Source of the DNA: Amycolatopsis lurida | Lineage (GTDB): Bacteria > Actinomycetota > Actinomycetes > Mycobacteriales > Pseudonocardiaceae | NCBI RefSeq assembly: GCF_900105055.1 | Contig: NZ_FNTA01000004.1 | Coordinates: 2,008,501-2,072,500 of the forward strand | Reading direction: 5' to 3' | Length of the DNA: 64,000 bases | In this document: positions 24,779 through 32,146 of the stretch, in pieces | Numbering within the stretch: the stretch's first letter is position 1 | Layout of the letters: every line of letters starts with the position of its first letter | Notes under the pieces: model-generated | What the model was told of the DNA's origin: nothing | Databases searched by the model: none | What the model saw: only the letters and a program-made list of their open reading frames with translations | Made by a program: the position numbers and the translations under genes

Positions 24779-24840
24779 ATCGCGGGAATGTGCTTTTCAT
24801 CTACTCCGGAAGGTTCTTCCGACTGCGCCATTCCCGCGAT
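24779..24840. promoter_or_regulatory. Long-spaced 12-bp inverted repeat upstream of the peptide gene
   Basis: ATCGCGGGAATG at 24779-24790 is repeated as its exact complement at 24829-24840; the 38 nt between contain a second small palindrome (GGAAG, GTT, CTTCC). It lies in the otherwise empty 24693-24976 gap, 87 nt upstream of the peptide start. It may be an operator pair or a leader structure. Confidence 0.45.
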
Positions 24841-24976
24841 CACCGCCATCGAATGGAGTAATGTGCAGCGTTCACGGTGACGGAACGCGGCGCAGTGAAT
24901 TCTTTACGCCACCATCACCGACAGTCACAGGACTACCCCGAACAGACCAATCCATACGTCCACTGTGGACAGCGGC

Positions 24977-25522
24977 TCAGGAGCCGAGCAGGGACGCCAG
25001 GCCGGCGTATCCGCCCTCTTTCAGGCGCACGCCGGACGTCTTCGCGTACGCGGCGTCGGCGCGGATCCCGAGCCCCTCGACCATCCGGTTCATGAAGTTG
25101 AACAGGGCGCACACGAGCACCGCGTCGTGCAGCGCGGCCTCGCCCCATCCTGCCGCGAAGACGGCCTCAGCGTCCTCATCGGTCATCTGAGACGGCGTAC
25201 GCGTCAGCTTGCCCACATAGGCCAGCACGGGCTTCAGGCGCTCGTCCACGGGCGCGGAGGCGAGGTCGTGGAGCGCGGCGGCCAGAAGTCCTTCCGGCAC
25301 ACCGAAAGCCTCGGCGGTGACGGTGTGGACCCCGTGGCAGTACCCGCAGTCGTTGACGCCGGAGACGTAGGCCGCGATCAGCTCCCGCTCCCCCGCGCCG
25401 AACGCCGACGGCGCCCGCATGATCAGCTCGTGCAAGTCCAGCAGCTTCGACGCCGGAGCGGGAAACTTCTGGAACACCTGCAGCAACGTGGCGTCAGTCG
25501 GCAAAGACCCGAGATAGGACAT
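24977..25522 (-). CDS. AhpD-like (carboxymuconolactone decarboxylase family) protein
   Basis: A 181-residue alkylhydroperoxidase AhpD-like protein. The active-site motif is NDCGYCHGVHT at residues ~60-70, a C-x-x-C followed by His three residues later, as in the peroxidase-active branch. Flanking helices include AYVSGVNDCGYC and KPVLAYVGKLTRTPSQMTDEDAEAVFAAGWGEAALHDAVLVCALFNFMNRM, the standard second half. ATG at 25522 has GGGAG 8 nt upstream. It overlaps the preceding gene by 29 nt, so it is translated in the same operon as the 156-residue protein and the FAD oxidoreductase. A redox role tied to thiols is plausible. A longer relative is in the enediyne operon at 38372. Confidence 0.9.
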   Translation of the reverse strand: MSYLGSLPTDATLLQVFQKFPAPASKLLDLHELIMRAPSAFGAGERELIAAYVSGVNDCGYCHGVHTVTAEAFGVPEGLLAAALHDLASAPVDERLKPVLAYVGKLTRTPSQMTDEDAEAVFAAGWGEAALHDAVLVCALFNFMNRMVEGLGIRADAAYAKTSGVRLKEGGYAGLASLLGS

Positions 25523-25967
25523 CTTGTGCGCTCCCCTGTTCCGGCGCCCGCCCCTGTTCGGCGAACTGGTCGACGTCCTCGCGCCGCAGCCAGCAGGCCG
25601 CGAGGCAGGACACCGATGCCGGTCCCAGCCCGGTCACCGTGGCGGTGACCCGCGCGGTCGCGTGGTCCCATTCTCGGCGCAGGGAACCCGCCGACGTCAT
25701 CTCCGGACCTGCTTCGATCAGCGGGCGGACCGCGCGCCAGCGAAGGATCCCGGCTTCCACCAACGCTTCGGTGCCGAGATCGAGCGCGTCGTGCCGGGCT
25801 TGGTCCACGGCGAGGGCGACCAGCGCGGGCTCGTCGGCGAGCCGGGCGAGCCCGACGCCGGCGAGCAGGCGTTCGGCGTCCAGTCCCATCAGGATCACCC
25901 CGGCCTCGGTCGAGGGAGCGTCGTCGATCGACGGCAGGGTGAAGCGGGAGTCGTAGGGCTCAGACAC
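25494..25967 (-). CDS. Unrecognised 157-residue protein of the oxidoreductase operon
   Basis: A 157-residue soluble protein that I cannot assign. It is mostly helical, opens with SEPYDSRFTLPSIDDAPSTEAG, has a central AVDQARHDALDLGTEALVEAGILRWRAVRPL and a C-terminal GLGPASVSCLAACWLRREDVDQF with two Cys. GTG at 25967 follows AAGGAC by 8 nt and overlaps the end of the FAD oxidoreductase gene; its own end overlaps the AhpD-like gene. Translation coupling on both sides suggests it works with these two redox proteins, perhaps as a partner or specificity subunit. No transmembrane segment or signal peptide. Confidence 0.8.
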   Translation of the reverse strand: MSEPYDSRFTLPSIDDAPSTEAGVILMGLDAERLLAGVGLARLADEPALVALAVDQARHDALDLGTEALVEAGILRWRAVRPLIEAGPEMTSAGSLRREWDHATARVTATVTGLGPASVSCLAACWLRREDVDQFAEQGRAPEQGSAQDVLSRVFAD

Positions 25968-27279
25968 GGGCGACGTCCTTCGTGGCCGTCCGCAGCGGGA
26001 GATCCCGGCGCAGGTTCTCGGCGACGGTGGCCGCGACCCGTGCGGTGGCGACGCGGTGACCGTCGATGTTGCGGGCGGCGGGTCCCAGCGCCATCCCCGC
26101 GGCCGCGCCGACGGCGAAGACCCGGGGCGCGCCGACGTAGGCGAAGGTGCGTTCGTCGAGCTGCGGCCAGCCGCCGCGGTCGAGGACGGCCTCGCCGGGC
26201 ATCAGGCCGTCCCCGATCGACGGCGTGGTGCCGAGCGCCAGTACGGCGTGGTCCACGGACACCCGCGAACCGTCTTCGAGGTGGAGGCCCGCCCCAGGTG
26301 TCACCTTCGTGATCGCCTTGCCGCGATGCACGATCAGCCGTCCTTCGGCTTCGGCCGCTTCGAGCATCGGGCGGAACTCGAACATGATCGACGCGCGCCG
26401 GAACCGGCCCATCAGTTCGAGCCTGTCGGACCAGCTCACCCCATCGAAGCGAGCGCGGCCTTCCGGCCGGAAGAACGACGAGTTGACGTCGGCGCACTGG
26501 TAGCGTTCGCCCGCTTCACGGACCACCCAGTGCACCTCGCGGCCCTCGGCGAGCCCGTTGGAGATCAGGTGCGCGGCGGTGAGGCCGGCGCCGACGACGG
26601 CGAGGCGCCTGCCGACGCCGGGAACGGGTTCGTCCCAGTAGCTCACGCCGCGCGGCGGATGACCACCGCCCCACCAGGTGTCCGGGGCGGACCGGCGCTC
26701 CTCGCCGAGGCACAGCACGACGTGGCGCGCGGTGACGGAGAACCGGTCGGCGCGCACGGTGACGGCATCAGCGGTCGGCAGCACCTCGCGGACCGAACCG
26801 CGCCAGGTCCGCTCGGTGACGTGATGACTCGCCGCCAGATGGCGGCAGTAGGCCTCGAAGACGTCGACGGGTACCACCGAGCGGTGCCCGGCCTGCGCCA
26901 TGCGGATCTCCCGGCGTTCCACCGGCGTGAGCACCGACCAGTGCAGCCGGGCGAAGTCCAGGAGTTCGCAGTCGCGGTAGCCCTCGACGCCGGGGTGGTG
27001 CTCGTACGGCGAGCGCAGCACGCGCTGGCCGAGCAGATCGATGCGGTCGAAGAACCGGCCGCAGGGACGGCCGTCGCGGTCGACGACGACGATGTCGCGG
27101 ACTCCGTGATGCCACAACGCGGAAGCGACCGCGAGCCCGGCCGGGCCCGCGCCGACGATGACCACGTCGGCGGCGGGCGGCGGTTCGGCGGTGACCGCCG
27201 CGCGGGTGCCGGGGAGCACCGGCCACTCACGCCCACGCGGCGATTCGAGGAGATGGGGTTCCGGGACGAAGGTGATCAC
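25960..27279 (-). CDS. FAD-dependent pyridine-nucleotide oxidoreductase
   Basis: A 439-residue flavoprotein with an N-terminal FAD-binding Rossmann motif VVIVGAGPAGLAVASALW at residues ~39-56 and a second, NAD(P)-binding motif LAVVGAGLTAAHLISNGLA at ~230. HAVLALGTTPS and APRVFAVGAAAGMALGPAARNIDGHR are the ATG-like and second FAD-contact motifs. The architecture is that of flavin monooxygenases and lysine/ornithine N-hydroxylase-like enzymes, with a 38-residue N-terminal extension. The start is GTG 27279. The upstream gene ends 8 nt before it and the downstream gene overlaps. The substrate is unknown; tailoring of a peptide or polyketide product is inference. Confidence 0.88.
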   Translation of the reverse strand: MITFVPEPHLLESPRGREWPVLPGTRAAVTAEPPPAADVVIVGAGPAGLAVASALWHHGVRDIVVVDRDGRPCGRFFDRIDLLGQRVLRSPYEHHPGVEGYRDCELLDFARLHWSVLTPVERREIRMAQAGHRSVVPVDVFEAYCRHLAASHHVTERTWRGSVREVLPTADAVTVRADRFSVTARHVVLCLGEERRSAPDTWWGGGHPPRGVSYWDEPVPGVGRRLAVVGAGLTAAHLISNGLAEGREVHWVVREAGERYQCADVNSSFFRPEGRARFDGVSWSDRLELMGRFRRASIMFEFRPMLEAAEAEGRLIVHRGKAITKVTPGAGLHLEDGSRVSVDHAVLALGTTPSIGDGLMPGEAVLDRGGWPQLDERTFAYVGAPRVFAVGAAAGMALGPAARNIDGHRVATARVAATVAENLRRDLPLRTATKDVARV

Positions 27280-27287
27280 CGGCGTAC

Positions 27288-27836
27288 TCAGCCGATCACG
27301 GTCACCGGGACGATCAGCTCGATCACGGGACGCTGCTTCATCCCGTTGCTGATCATTTCGTCCAGTGTCTGCCGGGACTGCTCGGCGGTGTCCGTCGCGA
27401 TCGGGCTGTAGCGGGAGTACGAGTAAGTCGGCTTCCGCCCGCCCGCGTCGAGCGAGTACACCTTGAGCACCGCTTCACCGGGCCGTACCTCACCGTCGTA
27501 GAAGGTGAGGCGGCGCTGGTCCGGCGTCATGAAGGACTTCGAGAACTGGCGGGACAGGACGAGCGTCTCGGCGTCGTTGACGAAGGTCGAGTCCTCGTCG
27601 GTGACGACCTGCATCGCGACCCAGGTCTTGTCGGTCAGGTTGGTCTCGGACTTGATCACCTGCCAGCGGCCCGGTTCCGGGAGATTGACACTGACCGAGA
27701 TGTCGTGCTCGGTGGTGTCGATCGCCCCGGAGATCATCAGCACCCGCCGCCGGACGTCGGCGACACCGGCCATCTGAATGTCACGTGCGCGTACCCGAGT
27801 GGAAACATCCAATCCCGGGAATTCAGGTGATGACAT
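27288..27836 (-). CDS. Unrecognised 182-residue protein
   Basis: A 182-residue soluble protein of unknown family. It begins MSSPEFPGLDVSTRVRA and is rich in predicted beta strands (VLMISGAI, DISVSVNLPEPGRWQVI, WVAMQVVTDE, VLKVYSLDAG, VIELIVPVTVIG), suggesting a beta-sandwich or lipocalin/START-like fold. No Cys. ATG at 27836 has a strong GGAGG site 8 nt upstream. It lies 8 nt upstream of the FAD oxidoreductase gene and is probably cotranscribed with it. No signal peptide or membrane helix. Possible roles include a scaffold or binding protein of the pathway, but nothing in the sequence proves this. Confidence 0.75.
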   Translation of the reverse strand: MSSPEFPGLDVSTRVRARDIQMAGVADVRRRVLMISGAIDTTEHDISVSVNLPEPGRWQVIKSETNLTDKTWVAMQVVTDEDSTFVNDAETLVLSRQFSKSFMTPDQRRLTFYDGEVRPGEAVLKVYSLDAGGRKPTYSYSRYSPIATDTAEQSRQTLDEMISNGMKQRPVIELIVPVTVIG

Positions 27837-27993
27837 CTTTCACGCCTCCAAGACCTTGATATCGCAATTCAGGCTTCGACGTAATCTCCCCAGCCGCAAA
27901 CACCGGAAGAATTTCACGCCCAACTGGATGATGTCAAGATGAGGAACGCATGATCCACTGCCACCGGGACTGGTCCGTTCGGCGGTACCGGGG

Positions 27994-28302
27994 TCAGGAT
28001 TCTTCGGAATCCTCAGCCCAGGCCGCCGCGGGTGTGCCCTGCTCCAGCGCCCCGATGTAGACGATCTCGAACGAGGAATCGGCCCGATCGATCCCGATAC
28101 GGAGGACGAGGTCGTGTTTCACCAGAAATAGGAACTGATGCGGTTCCCGGTTGTCTCCGAAAATGTCGTAGATGAGGAAGGCGGAACCGTCCGCCACCGC
28201 GAAAAGCGCTTCGTAGACGACATTGCGGTCGGCCTGCGGAGCATTGATCGCCCATTCTTCCAACACCTGCAAACCCGACGTGAGCTGGAGGCGCATAGCC
28301 AT
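27994..28302 (-). CDS. Unrecognised 102-residue protein
   Basis: A 102-residue acidic protein with no family I recognise. Its pattern is beta-rich: VVYEALFAVADGSAFLIYDIFG, HQFLFLVKHDLVLRIGID and SFEIVYIGALEQG, ending in an acidic tail EDSEES. No Cys. I chose ATG 28302 because GAGGAGG lies 7 nt upstream; an ATG two codons later and an upstream one at 28347 are less likely. It is 157 nt upstream of the 182-residue protein gene on the same strand. The size and fold pattern would suit a RiPP recognition or ligand-binding module, but I see no diagnostic motif. Confidence 0.7.
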   Translation of the reverse strand: MAMRLQLTSGLQVLEEWAINAPQADRNVVYEALFAVADGSAFLIYDIFGDNREPHQFLFLVKHDLVLRIGIDRADSSFEIVYIGALEQGTPAAAWAEDSEES

Positions 28303-28394
28303 CCGGAGGCCTCCTCGTGGTCTGGCGGGTTCGCGGGCGATCTTCATCGTCGCGCGCGCGATACCCGGCGGTCTTCTTCGTCCGTGCTGGGTGG

Positions 28395-28544
28395 CTAGTT
28401 GTAACCGAGGATGATGTGCTCGGCCGGGAAATCGTTTTCGCCGGACTGCCTCGGCTCCGGGACGGTCACCGCCGCGCCGGCCTCCGTCGCCCCGCGCGGG
28501 TCGAAATCATCGGTCACGACCCAAATTCGCACCTGTGCCGTCAT
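28395..28544 (-). CDS. 49-residue small protein, first gene of the leftward set
   Basis: A 49-residue peptide with a very strong ribosome-binding site (GGGAGGAA, 5 nt before ATG) and high GC at third codon positions, so I regard it as real. It starts TAQVRIWVVTDD, has a Pro/Ala-rich middle and ends DFPAEHIILGYN. No Cys and few Ser/Thr in the C-terminus, so it is a poor azole precursor. It leads the leftward series that ends with the Cys/Thr-rich peptide at 24501 and is divergent from two small ORFs at 28714. Function unknown. Confidence 0.6.
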   Translation of the reverse strand: MTAQVRIWVVTDDFDPRGATEAGAAVTVPEPRQSGENDFPAEHIILGYN

Positions 28545-28713
28545 GACGTTCCTCCCGGCCTTCGATGAACGACTCACTTGACAACCAAGGATGGACCCGT
28601 CCGATCGTGCCGCGATCGAGGATCGACGGAGGCCTCGATGAGCAAAGGAAAAGTCGCCGCCGAAGGGCTGCCGGTAGTGCCCTTGAGGTACCTCGAAACC
28701 CAGGGAGCGCACC

Positions 28714-28827
28714 ATGACCGAACGCCTCGACCCGTACGAGATCTACGCCGACGACGAAGTCGACGTCGATTTGCTGGGCCTGTCGTGGCCCGACCCGGCG
28801 GTCCCCGAGCAGCGGGATCGGCAATGA
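28714..28827 (+). CDS. 37-residue acidic small protein
   Basis: Very short ORF of 37 residues, strongly acidic, including DPYEIYADDEVDVDLLGLSWPDP. GGGAG lies 7 nt upstream and third codon positions are almost all G or C. The stop codon overlaps the start of the next ORF (ATGA), a sign of translational coupling. A competing longer frame starts at ATG 28638, which has its own GGAGG site and runs to 29000, but its middle part looks like an out-of-frame reading of this gene. Function unknown. Confidence 0.5.
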   Translation: MTERLDPYEIYADDEVDVDLLGLSWPDPAVPEQRDRQ

Positions 28828-29000
28828 GCGCCGCGGAGCGGCAGCGGACCTGTGCGGCCTGCGGAGGACCGTTCGCGCCTGGGGAGCGAACGGATCTGGA
28901 GGCCGTGCTCGACGGAGGGGTCCTCTACGTCGCGGTGCACGCCCGCCACAGTACGTATCCGCCGCGGCGGGAGACCGAGGCCGCGCGACGTCTCGCATGA
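28824..29000 (+). CDS. 58-residue small protein with CxxC motif
   Basis: A 58-residue ORF coupled to the preceding one by ATGA overlap. It contains TCAACGGPFAPGE, a single C-x-x-C knuckle, followed by LEAVLDGGVLYVAVHARHST; two further metal ligands could be the histidines at the end. It may be a small zinc-ribbon-like protein. A strong hairpin follows directly after the stop, so the two small ORFs form a separate rightward unit inserted into the otherwise leftward locus. If the frame is read from ATG 28638 it becomes a 120-residue protein. Confidence 0.5.
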   Translation: MSAAERQRTCAACGGPFAPGERTDLEAVLDGGVLYVAVHARHSTYPPRRETEAARRLA

Positions 29001-29001
29001 G

Positions 29002-29040
29002 CACGCGAGTCCGTGAAGGCCTCCTTCACGGACTCGCGTG
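29002..29040. terminator. Bidirectional terminator
   Basis: Perfect 18-bp inverted repeat, arm CACGCGAGTCCGTGAAGG, 3-nt loop. It lies between the rightward small ORFs (stop 29000) and the leftward carboxylase epsilon gene (stop 29045). The outer ACTCGCGTG block is the same 9-mer that forms the core of the repeat array at 61406. Confidence 0.8.
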
Positions 29041-29044
29041 TTCA

Positions 29045-29236
29045 CTAGCGCAGCGTCGAGGTACGCCAGGTCGGGGCGGCGAGAGGCGACCAGGCGGAGC
29101 GGGGCGGCGCCGCGGGCGGGGGCGCGGCGGAGGCCAACGCGGTGAAGACGGCGACGAGTGCCGCCAGCTCGGCGTCTCCCGGGTCGCCGCGCAGGACCCG
29201 GAAGACGCGCGCACTGTCCATTCCGGACGGTGACAT
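29045..29236 (-). CDS. Acyl-CoA carboxylase epsilon subunit
   Basis: A 63-residue protein with the two landmarks of actinobacterial acyl-CoA carboxylase epsilon subunits: RVLRGDPGDAELAALVAVFTALAS near the N-terminus and a C-terminal SAWSPLAAPTWRTSTL, equivalent to the usual W-x-(D/x)P...LR-x-g-pgaW tail in shortened form. This subunit bridges and activates the alpha/beta complex that makes malonyl- or methylmalonyl-CoA. It lies 11 nt downstream of the beta subunit gene. ATG at 29236; a second ATG five codons later is possible. It is the last gene of the PKS transcription unit. Confidence 0.85.
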   Translation of the reverse strand: MSPSGMDSARVFRVLRGDPGDAELAALVAVFTALASAAPPPAAPPRSAWSPLAAPTWRTSTLR

Positions 29237-29247
29237 GGTTCCCCCGT

Positions 29248-30951
29248 TCAGATCGGGTGGTTGCCGTGCTTGCGCTGGGGCGCCGCCTTCCGCTTGTCCT
29301 GCAGCATGTCCAGGGCCCTGGCGACGGCGGACCGGGTGTCCGCGGGGTCGATGATGTCGTCGACCAGCCCGCGTTCGGCCGAGTACTGCGGGCTCATGAA
29401 CTCTTCGGTGTATTCGGCGACCAGGCGCGCGCGCAACGCGTCCGGATCGGCCGCGGCGGCGAGATCCTTGCGGAACAGCACGTTGACCGCGCCCTCGGCG
29501 CCCATCACGGCGATCTGGTTGGTCGGCCACGCCAGTGAGAGATCGGTCCCGATGGACCGCGAGTCCATCACGATGTACGCGCCGCCGTACGCCTTGCGCA
29601 GGATGACCTGGACGCGCGGCACGGTCGCCTCACAGTAGGCGTGCAGCAGCTGGGCCCCGTGCCGGATGATCCCCGAGTGCTCCTGCTCGACCCCCGGCAG
29701 GAAGCCGGGGACGTCCACGAGCGTCACCAGCGGGATGCTGAACGCGTCGCAGAACCGCACGAACCGCGCCGCCTTCTGCGACGCCGGGCCGTCGAGCACG
29801 CCGGCGAACACCACCGGCTGGTTGCCGACCAGGCCGACCACCCGCCCGTCGATCCGCGCGAGCGCGCACAGCACGTTCTGCGCCCACCGCTCGTGCAGTT
29901 CGAAGAACTCGCCGTCGTCGGCCAATTCCGCGAACACCTCGCGCATGTCATACGGCTTGTTCGGCTCCACCGGGACGAGCTCGGCGAACCGGGGCCGCCG
30001 GTCCTTACCCGCGTCCTGCGACGGCTCGCGGGGCGCGGGCTCCAGGTAGTTCGACGGCAGCAGCGACACCAGATACCGGACGTCGGCGAGGCAGCTCTCC
30101 TCGTCGTCGTGCACCACGGTCGCCACGCCGGACGACGCGCCGTGCACGTCCGCGCCCCCCAGTTCGTCGTGGCTGACCCGTTCCCCGGTCACGGTCTCGA
30201 CGACGTCCGGCCCGGTCAGGTACATGCGGGCGGTGTCGCGCACCATGAAGACGAAATCCGCGAGCGCGGGCGAATACGCCGCCCCGCCCGCGCACGGTCC
30301 CAGCACCACGCTGATCTGCGGGATGACACCGGACGCCTCGACCTGGCGGCGGAAGATGCCGCCGTAGCCGTCGAGCGCCATGACGCCTTCCTGGATCCGC
30401 GCTCCCCCGCTGTCGTTGAGCCCGATCAGCGGCGAGCCGGTGGCGATCGCCAGATCCAGCACCTTGTGGATCTTCGCCGCGTGCGCCTCACCGAGCGAAC
30501 CGCCGAAGACGGTGAAGTCCTGCGCGTAGACGAACACCCGCCGCCCGTCGATGGTGCCCGAGCCGGCGATGACGCCGTCGGTGTACGGCCGGTTCTCCGC
30601 CAGCCCGAGCCCGTTCGCCTGATGCCGCCGGTACAGCTCGACCTCGGTGAAGGAATCGGGATCCAGCAGCAGATCCAGCCGTTCACGCGCGGTGTGCTTG
30701 CCGAGCGAATGCTGCCGCCGGACGCCGTCGAGCCGTCCGTCGACGATGTGTTCACGCAGCTCGTCGCGCTGGGCGCGCAGCAACGGCATCGTCGGTTGCG
30801 GCGGATGAACCGGTTCGGCGCCACGGGCGAGGGGGATCACCTGCCCGTCGGTCGCCCTCGGGACCCGGGGGCGCCGCAGCCGGTCCTCCGGCAGCGGCAC
30901 CACCTCGGAGTCCTCCGTGCGCTGAGCACCCGGATCACCTTGCAGGGTCAC
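29248..30951 (-). CDS. Acyl-CoA carboxylase beta (carboxyltransferase) subunit
   Basis: A 567-residue carboxyltransferase subunit that makes malonyl-CoA or methylmalonyl-CoA together with a biotinylated alpha subunit, which is not in the window. The core has RERLDLLLDPDSFTE, GLNDSGGARIQEG, GPCAGGAAYSPALADF, DVPGFLPGVEQEHSGIIRHGAQLL and RKAYGGAYIVM, i.e. both crotonase-like halves with oxyanion glycines. About 54 residues precede the normal N-terminus (first usual Met at 55), an unusual Pro-rich extension. The GTG start overlaps the stop of the 55-residue ORF (GTGA), so translation is coupled. Inside the enediyne PKS unit its role is probably malonyl-CoA supply. Confidence 0.92.
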   Translation of the reverse strand: MTLQGDPGAQRTEDSEVVPLPEDRLRRPRVPRATDGQVIPLARGAEPVHPPQPTMPLLRAQRDELREHIVDGRLDGVRRQHSLGKHTARERLDLLLDPDSFTEVELYRRHQANGLGLAENRPYTDGVIAGSGTIDGRRVFVYAQDFTVFGGSLGEAHAAKIHKVLDLAIATGSPLIGLNDSGGARIQEGVMALDGYGGIFRRQVEASGVIPQISVVLGPCAGGAAYSPALADFVFMVRDTARMYLTGPDVVETVTGERVSHDELGGADVHGASSGVATVVHDDEESCLADVRYLVSLLPSNYLEPAPREPSQDAGKDRRPRFAELVPVEPNKPYDMREVFAELADDGEFFELHERWAQNVLCALARIDGRVVGLVGNQPVVFAGVLDGPASQKAARFVRFCDAFSIPLVTLVDVPGFLPGVEQEHSGIIRHGAQLLHAYCEATVPRVQVILRKAYGGAYIVMDSRSIGTDLSLAWPTNQIAVMGAEGAVNVLFRKDLAAAADPDALRARLVAEYTEEFMSPQYSAERGLVDDIIDPADTRSAVARALDMLQDKRKAAPQRKHGNHPI

Positions 30952-31115
30952 GCCGCGTCCCGTAGCCGGGCATCACGCTCGAGTTCGTCAAGCTCGATCT
31001 CGCGCACGATGTCGCGCCAGCACACCCCCCGTCCGAGCCGGGGCATCGTGGTCACCACCGGCGGCCGCTCGGCCGTGGGCGCCGGTGCGGACGGGGTGGA
31101 TTCGTCGATGGTCAT
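30948..31115 (-). CDS. 55-residue ORF coupled to the carboxylase
   Basis: A short ORF not previously recognisable to me: 55 residues, with a Pro-rich first half and a basic/acidic helical second half containing a single Cys (RGVCWRDIVREIELDELERD). It lies 15 nt after the flavin reductase gene and overlaps the carboxylase start by 4 nt. Its RBS is AAAGGAATG-like, adjacent to ATG. Tight coupling on both sides argues it is translated. It may be a small subunit or stabiliser of the carboxylase or a pathway peptide. Confidence 0.6.
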   Translation of the reverse strand: MTIDESTPSAPAPTAERPPVVTTMPRLGRGVCWRDIVREIELDELERDARLRDAA

Positions 31116-31130
31116 GACATTCCTTTCTGG

Positions 31131-31703
31131 TCAGGCCGATGCCCGTATCCGGCCGTCGATCTGGTGGTAGCCGCCGCTGTAGAAGACCAGCGAGTCCTGG
31201 GCGGTGCCGCGGCTGGAGGCGACCACCTTGCCGAGGAAGATCGAGTGGTCACCGCCTTCGTAGACCTCGGCCAGCTCGCATTCCAGCCACGCCAGCGCGC
31301 CGTCGAGCAGCGGGGCGCCGGTCTGCGGCCCGGCCGTCCAGTCCACCGAGTCGAACTGCGCGAGCCCGGCCGGACGGCGCCAGTCGGCGAAGTACTTCGC
31401 CAGGTCCTTCTGATCCGACGCCAGCACCGTCACCGCGTACGAACCCGCCGTCACGATCGCCTCGTGCATCCGGGCCGCGCGGGAAACGCAGCACAGCACC
31501 ATCGGCGGCTCCAGCGACACGGAGGTGACGGCGTTGGCGGTCATCCCGTGGGCCCGTTCACCCCCGGCGGTCAGCACGGTGACCCCGGTGGCGAACTGGC
31601 CCATCACCTCCCGCAATCCGGCCTGCGCGGACAACCGACGGCGGGCGACGGGCGACGGCAGGCGTTTCAGCACGGGCCGCGAAGGCTCGTCCAGCGTGCC
31701 CAC
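31131..31703 (-). CDS. Flavin reductase (E6-like)
   Basis: A 190-residue flavin reductase of the HpaC/ActVB family, which supplies reduced FAD or FMN to a two-component monooxygenase. Marks are REVMGQFATGVTVLTA, HGMTANAVTSVSLEPPMVLCCVSR (flavin phosphate contact), SYAVTVLASDQKDLAKYF, and the late GGDHSIFLGKV and YHQID. In nine-membered enediyne loci the equivalent gene is E6. No partner monooxygenase is in the window, so the reduced flavin may serve an enzyme elsewhere. I chose GTG 31703, one base past the thioesterase stop codon; the 205-residue reading from ATG 31748 would overlap that gene by 44 nt. Confidence 0.9.
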   Translation of the reverse strand: MGTLDEPSRPVLKRLPSPVARRRLSAQAGLREVMGQFATGVTVLTAGGERAHGMTANAVTSVSLEPPMVLCCVSRAARMHEAIVTAGSYAVTVLASDQKDLAKYFADWRRPAGLAQFDSVDWTAGPQTGAPLLDGALAWLECELAEVYEGGDHSIFLGKVVASSRGTAQDSLVFYSGGYHQIDGRIRASA

Positions 31704-31704
31704 G

Positions 31705-32145
31705 TCATTCCCCCTTGCCGTCGACCGCGTACGGGGCCAGCGCCTCACGCAGCTGCTCGGGCACCCGGCTGGGCACCGTGGCCGTGTTCGGGCCGCGCAT
31801 GCACGCGATCCGCTGCCTTCCGCGGGCCACCAGCCGCTCGCCCTCGTCGGTGAGGTGGACGTAGTCGAAGGCGAACTGGACCTGGGTCTGGGTCAGCTCC
31901 TCCAGCCGCAGCCGGATGGACAGCTCGTCGAACGCGGTGATCTCCGCGAAGAACTCGCACTCCACCTTGAGCGTGAAGAGCTTGAGGTCGGCGCGGACCT
32001 CTTCGAGTACCGCGGGCGCCTTCTCCTTCAGGAACATTTCGCGGCACCGGCCCTGCCAGCGCACGTAGTTCACGTAGTAGACGTTGCCCACCAGGTTGGT
32101 CTCTTCGAACCCGACGGTATGCAGGATCTCGTAGTAGTCGGCCAT
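31705..32145 (-). CDS. Enediyne hot-dog thioesterase (E10 type)
   Basis: A 146-residue single hot-dog thioesterase of the enediyne E10/DynE7 family, which releases the linear polyene from the iterative PKS. It opens with YYEILHTVGFEETNLVGNVYYVNYVRWQGRCREMF, where Asn17-Val-Tyr-Tyr-Val-Asn-Tyr corresponds to the conserved active-site helix, and continues with ECEFFAEITAFDELSIRLRL and ACMRGP. The start codon lies one base after the PKS stop, with GAGGAG inside the PKS end, giving tight coupling. Length and motifs fit the family exactly. Cytoplasmic. Confidence 0.95.
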   Translation of the reverse strand: MADYYEILHTVGFEETNLVGNVYYVNYVRWQGRCREMFLKEKAPAVLEEVRADLKLFTLKVECEFFAEITAFDELSIRLRLEELTQTQVQFAFDYVHLTDEGERLVARGRQRIACMRGPNTATVPSRVPEQLREALAPYAVDGKGE

Positions 32146-32146
32146 G

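Noticed and set aside
28395..28544. 49-residue peptide as the azole precursor
   Set aside because: It has no Cys and its C-terminus has almost no Ser or Thr.
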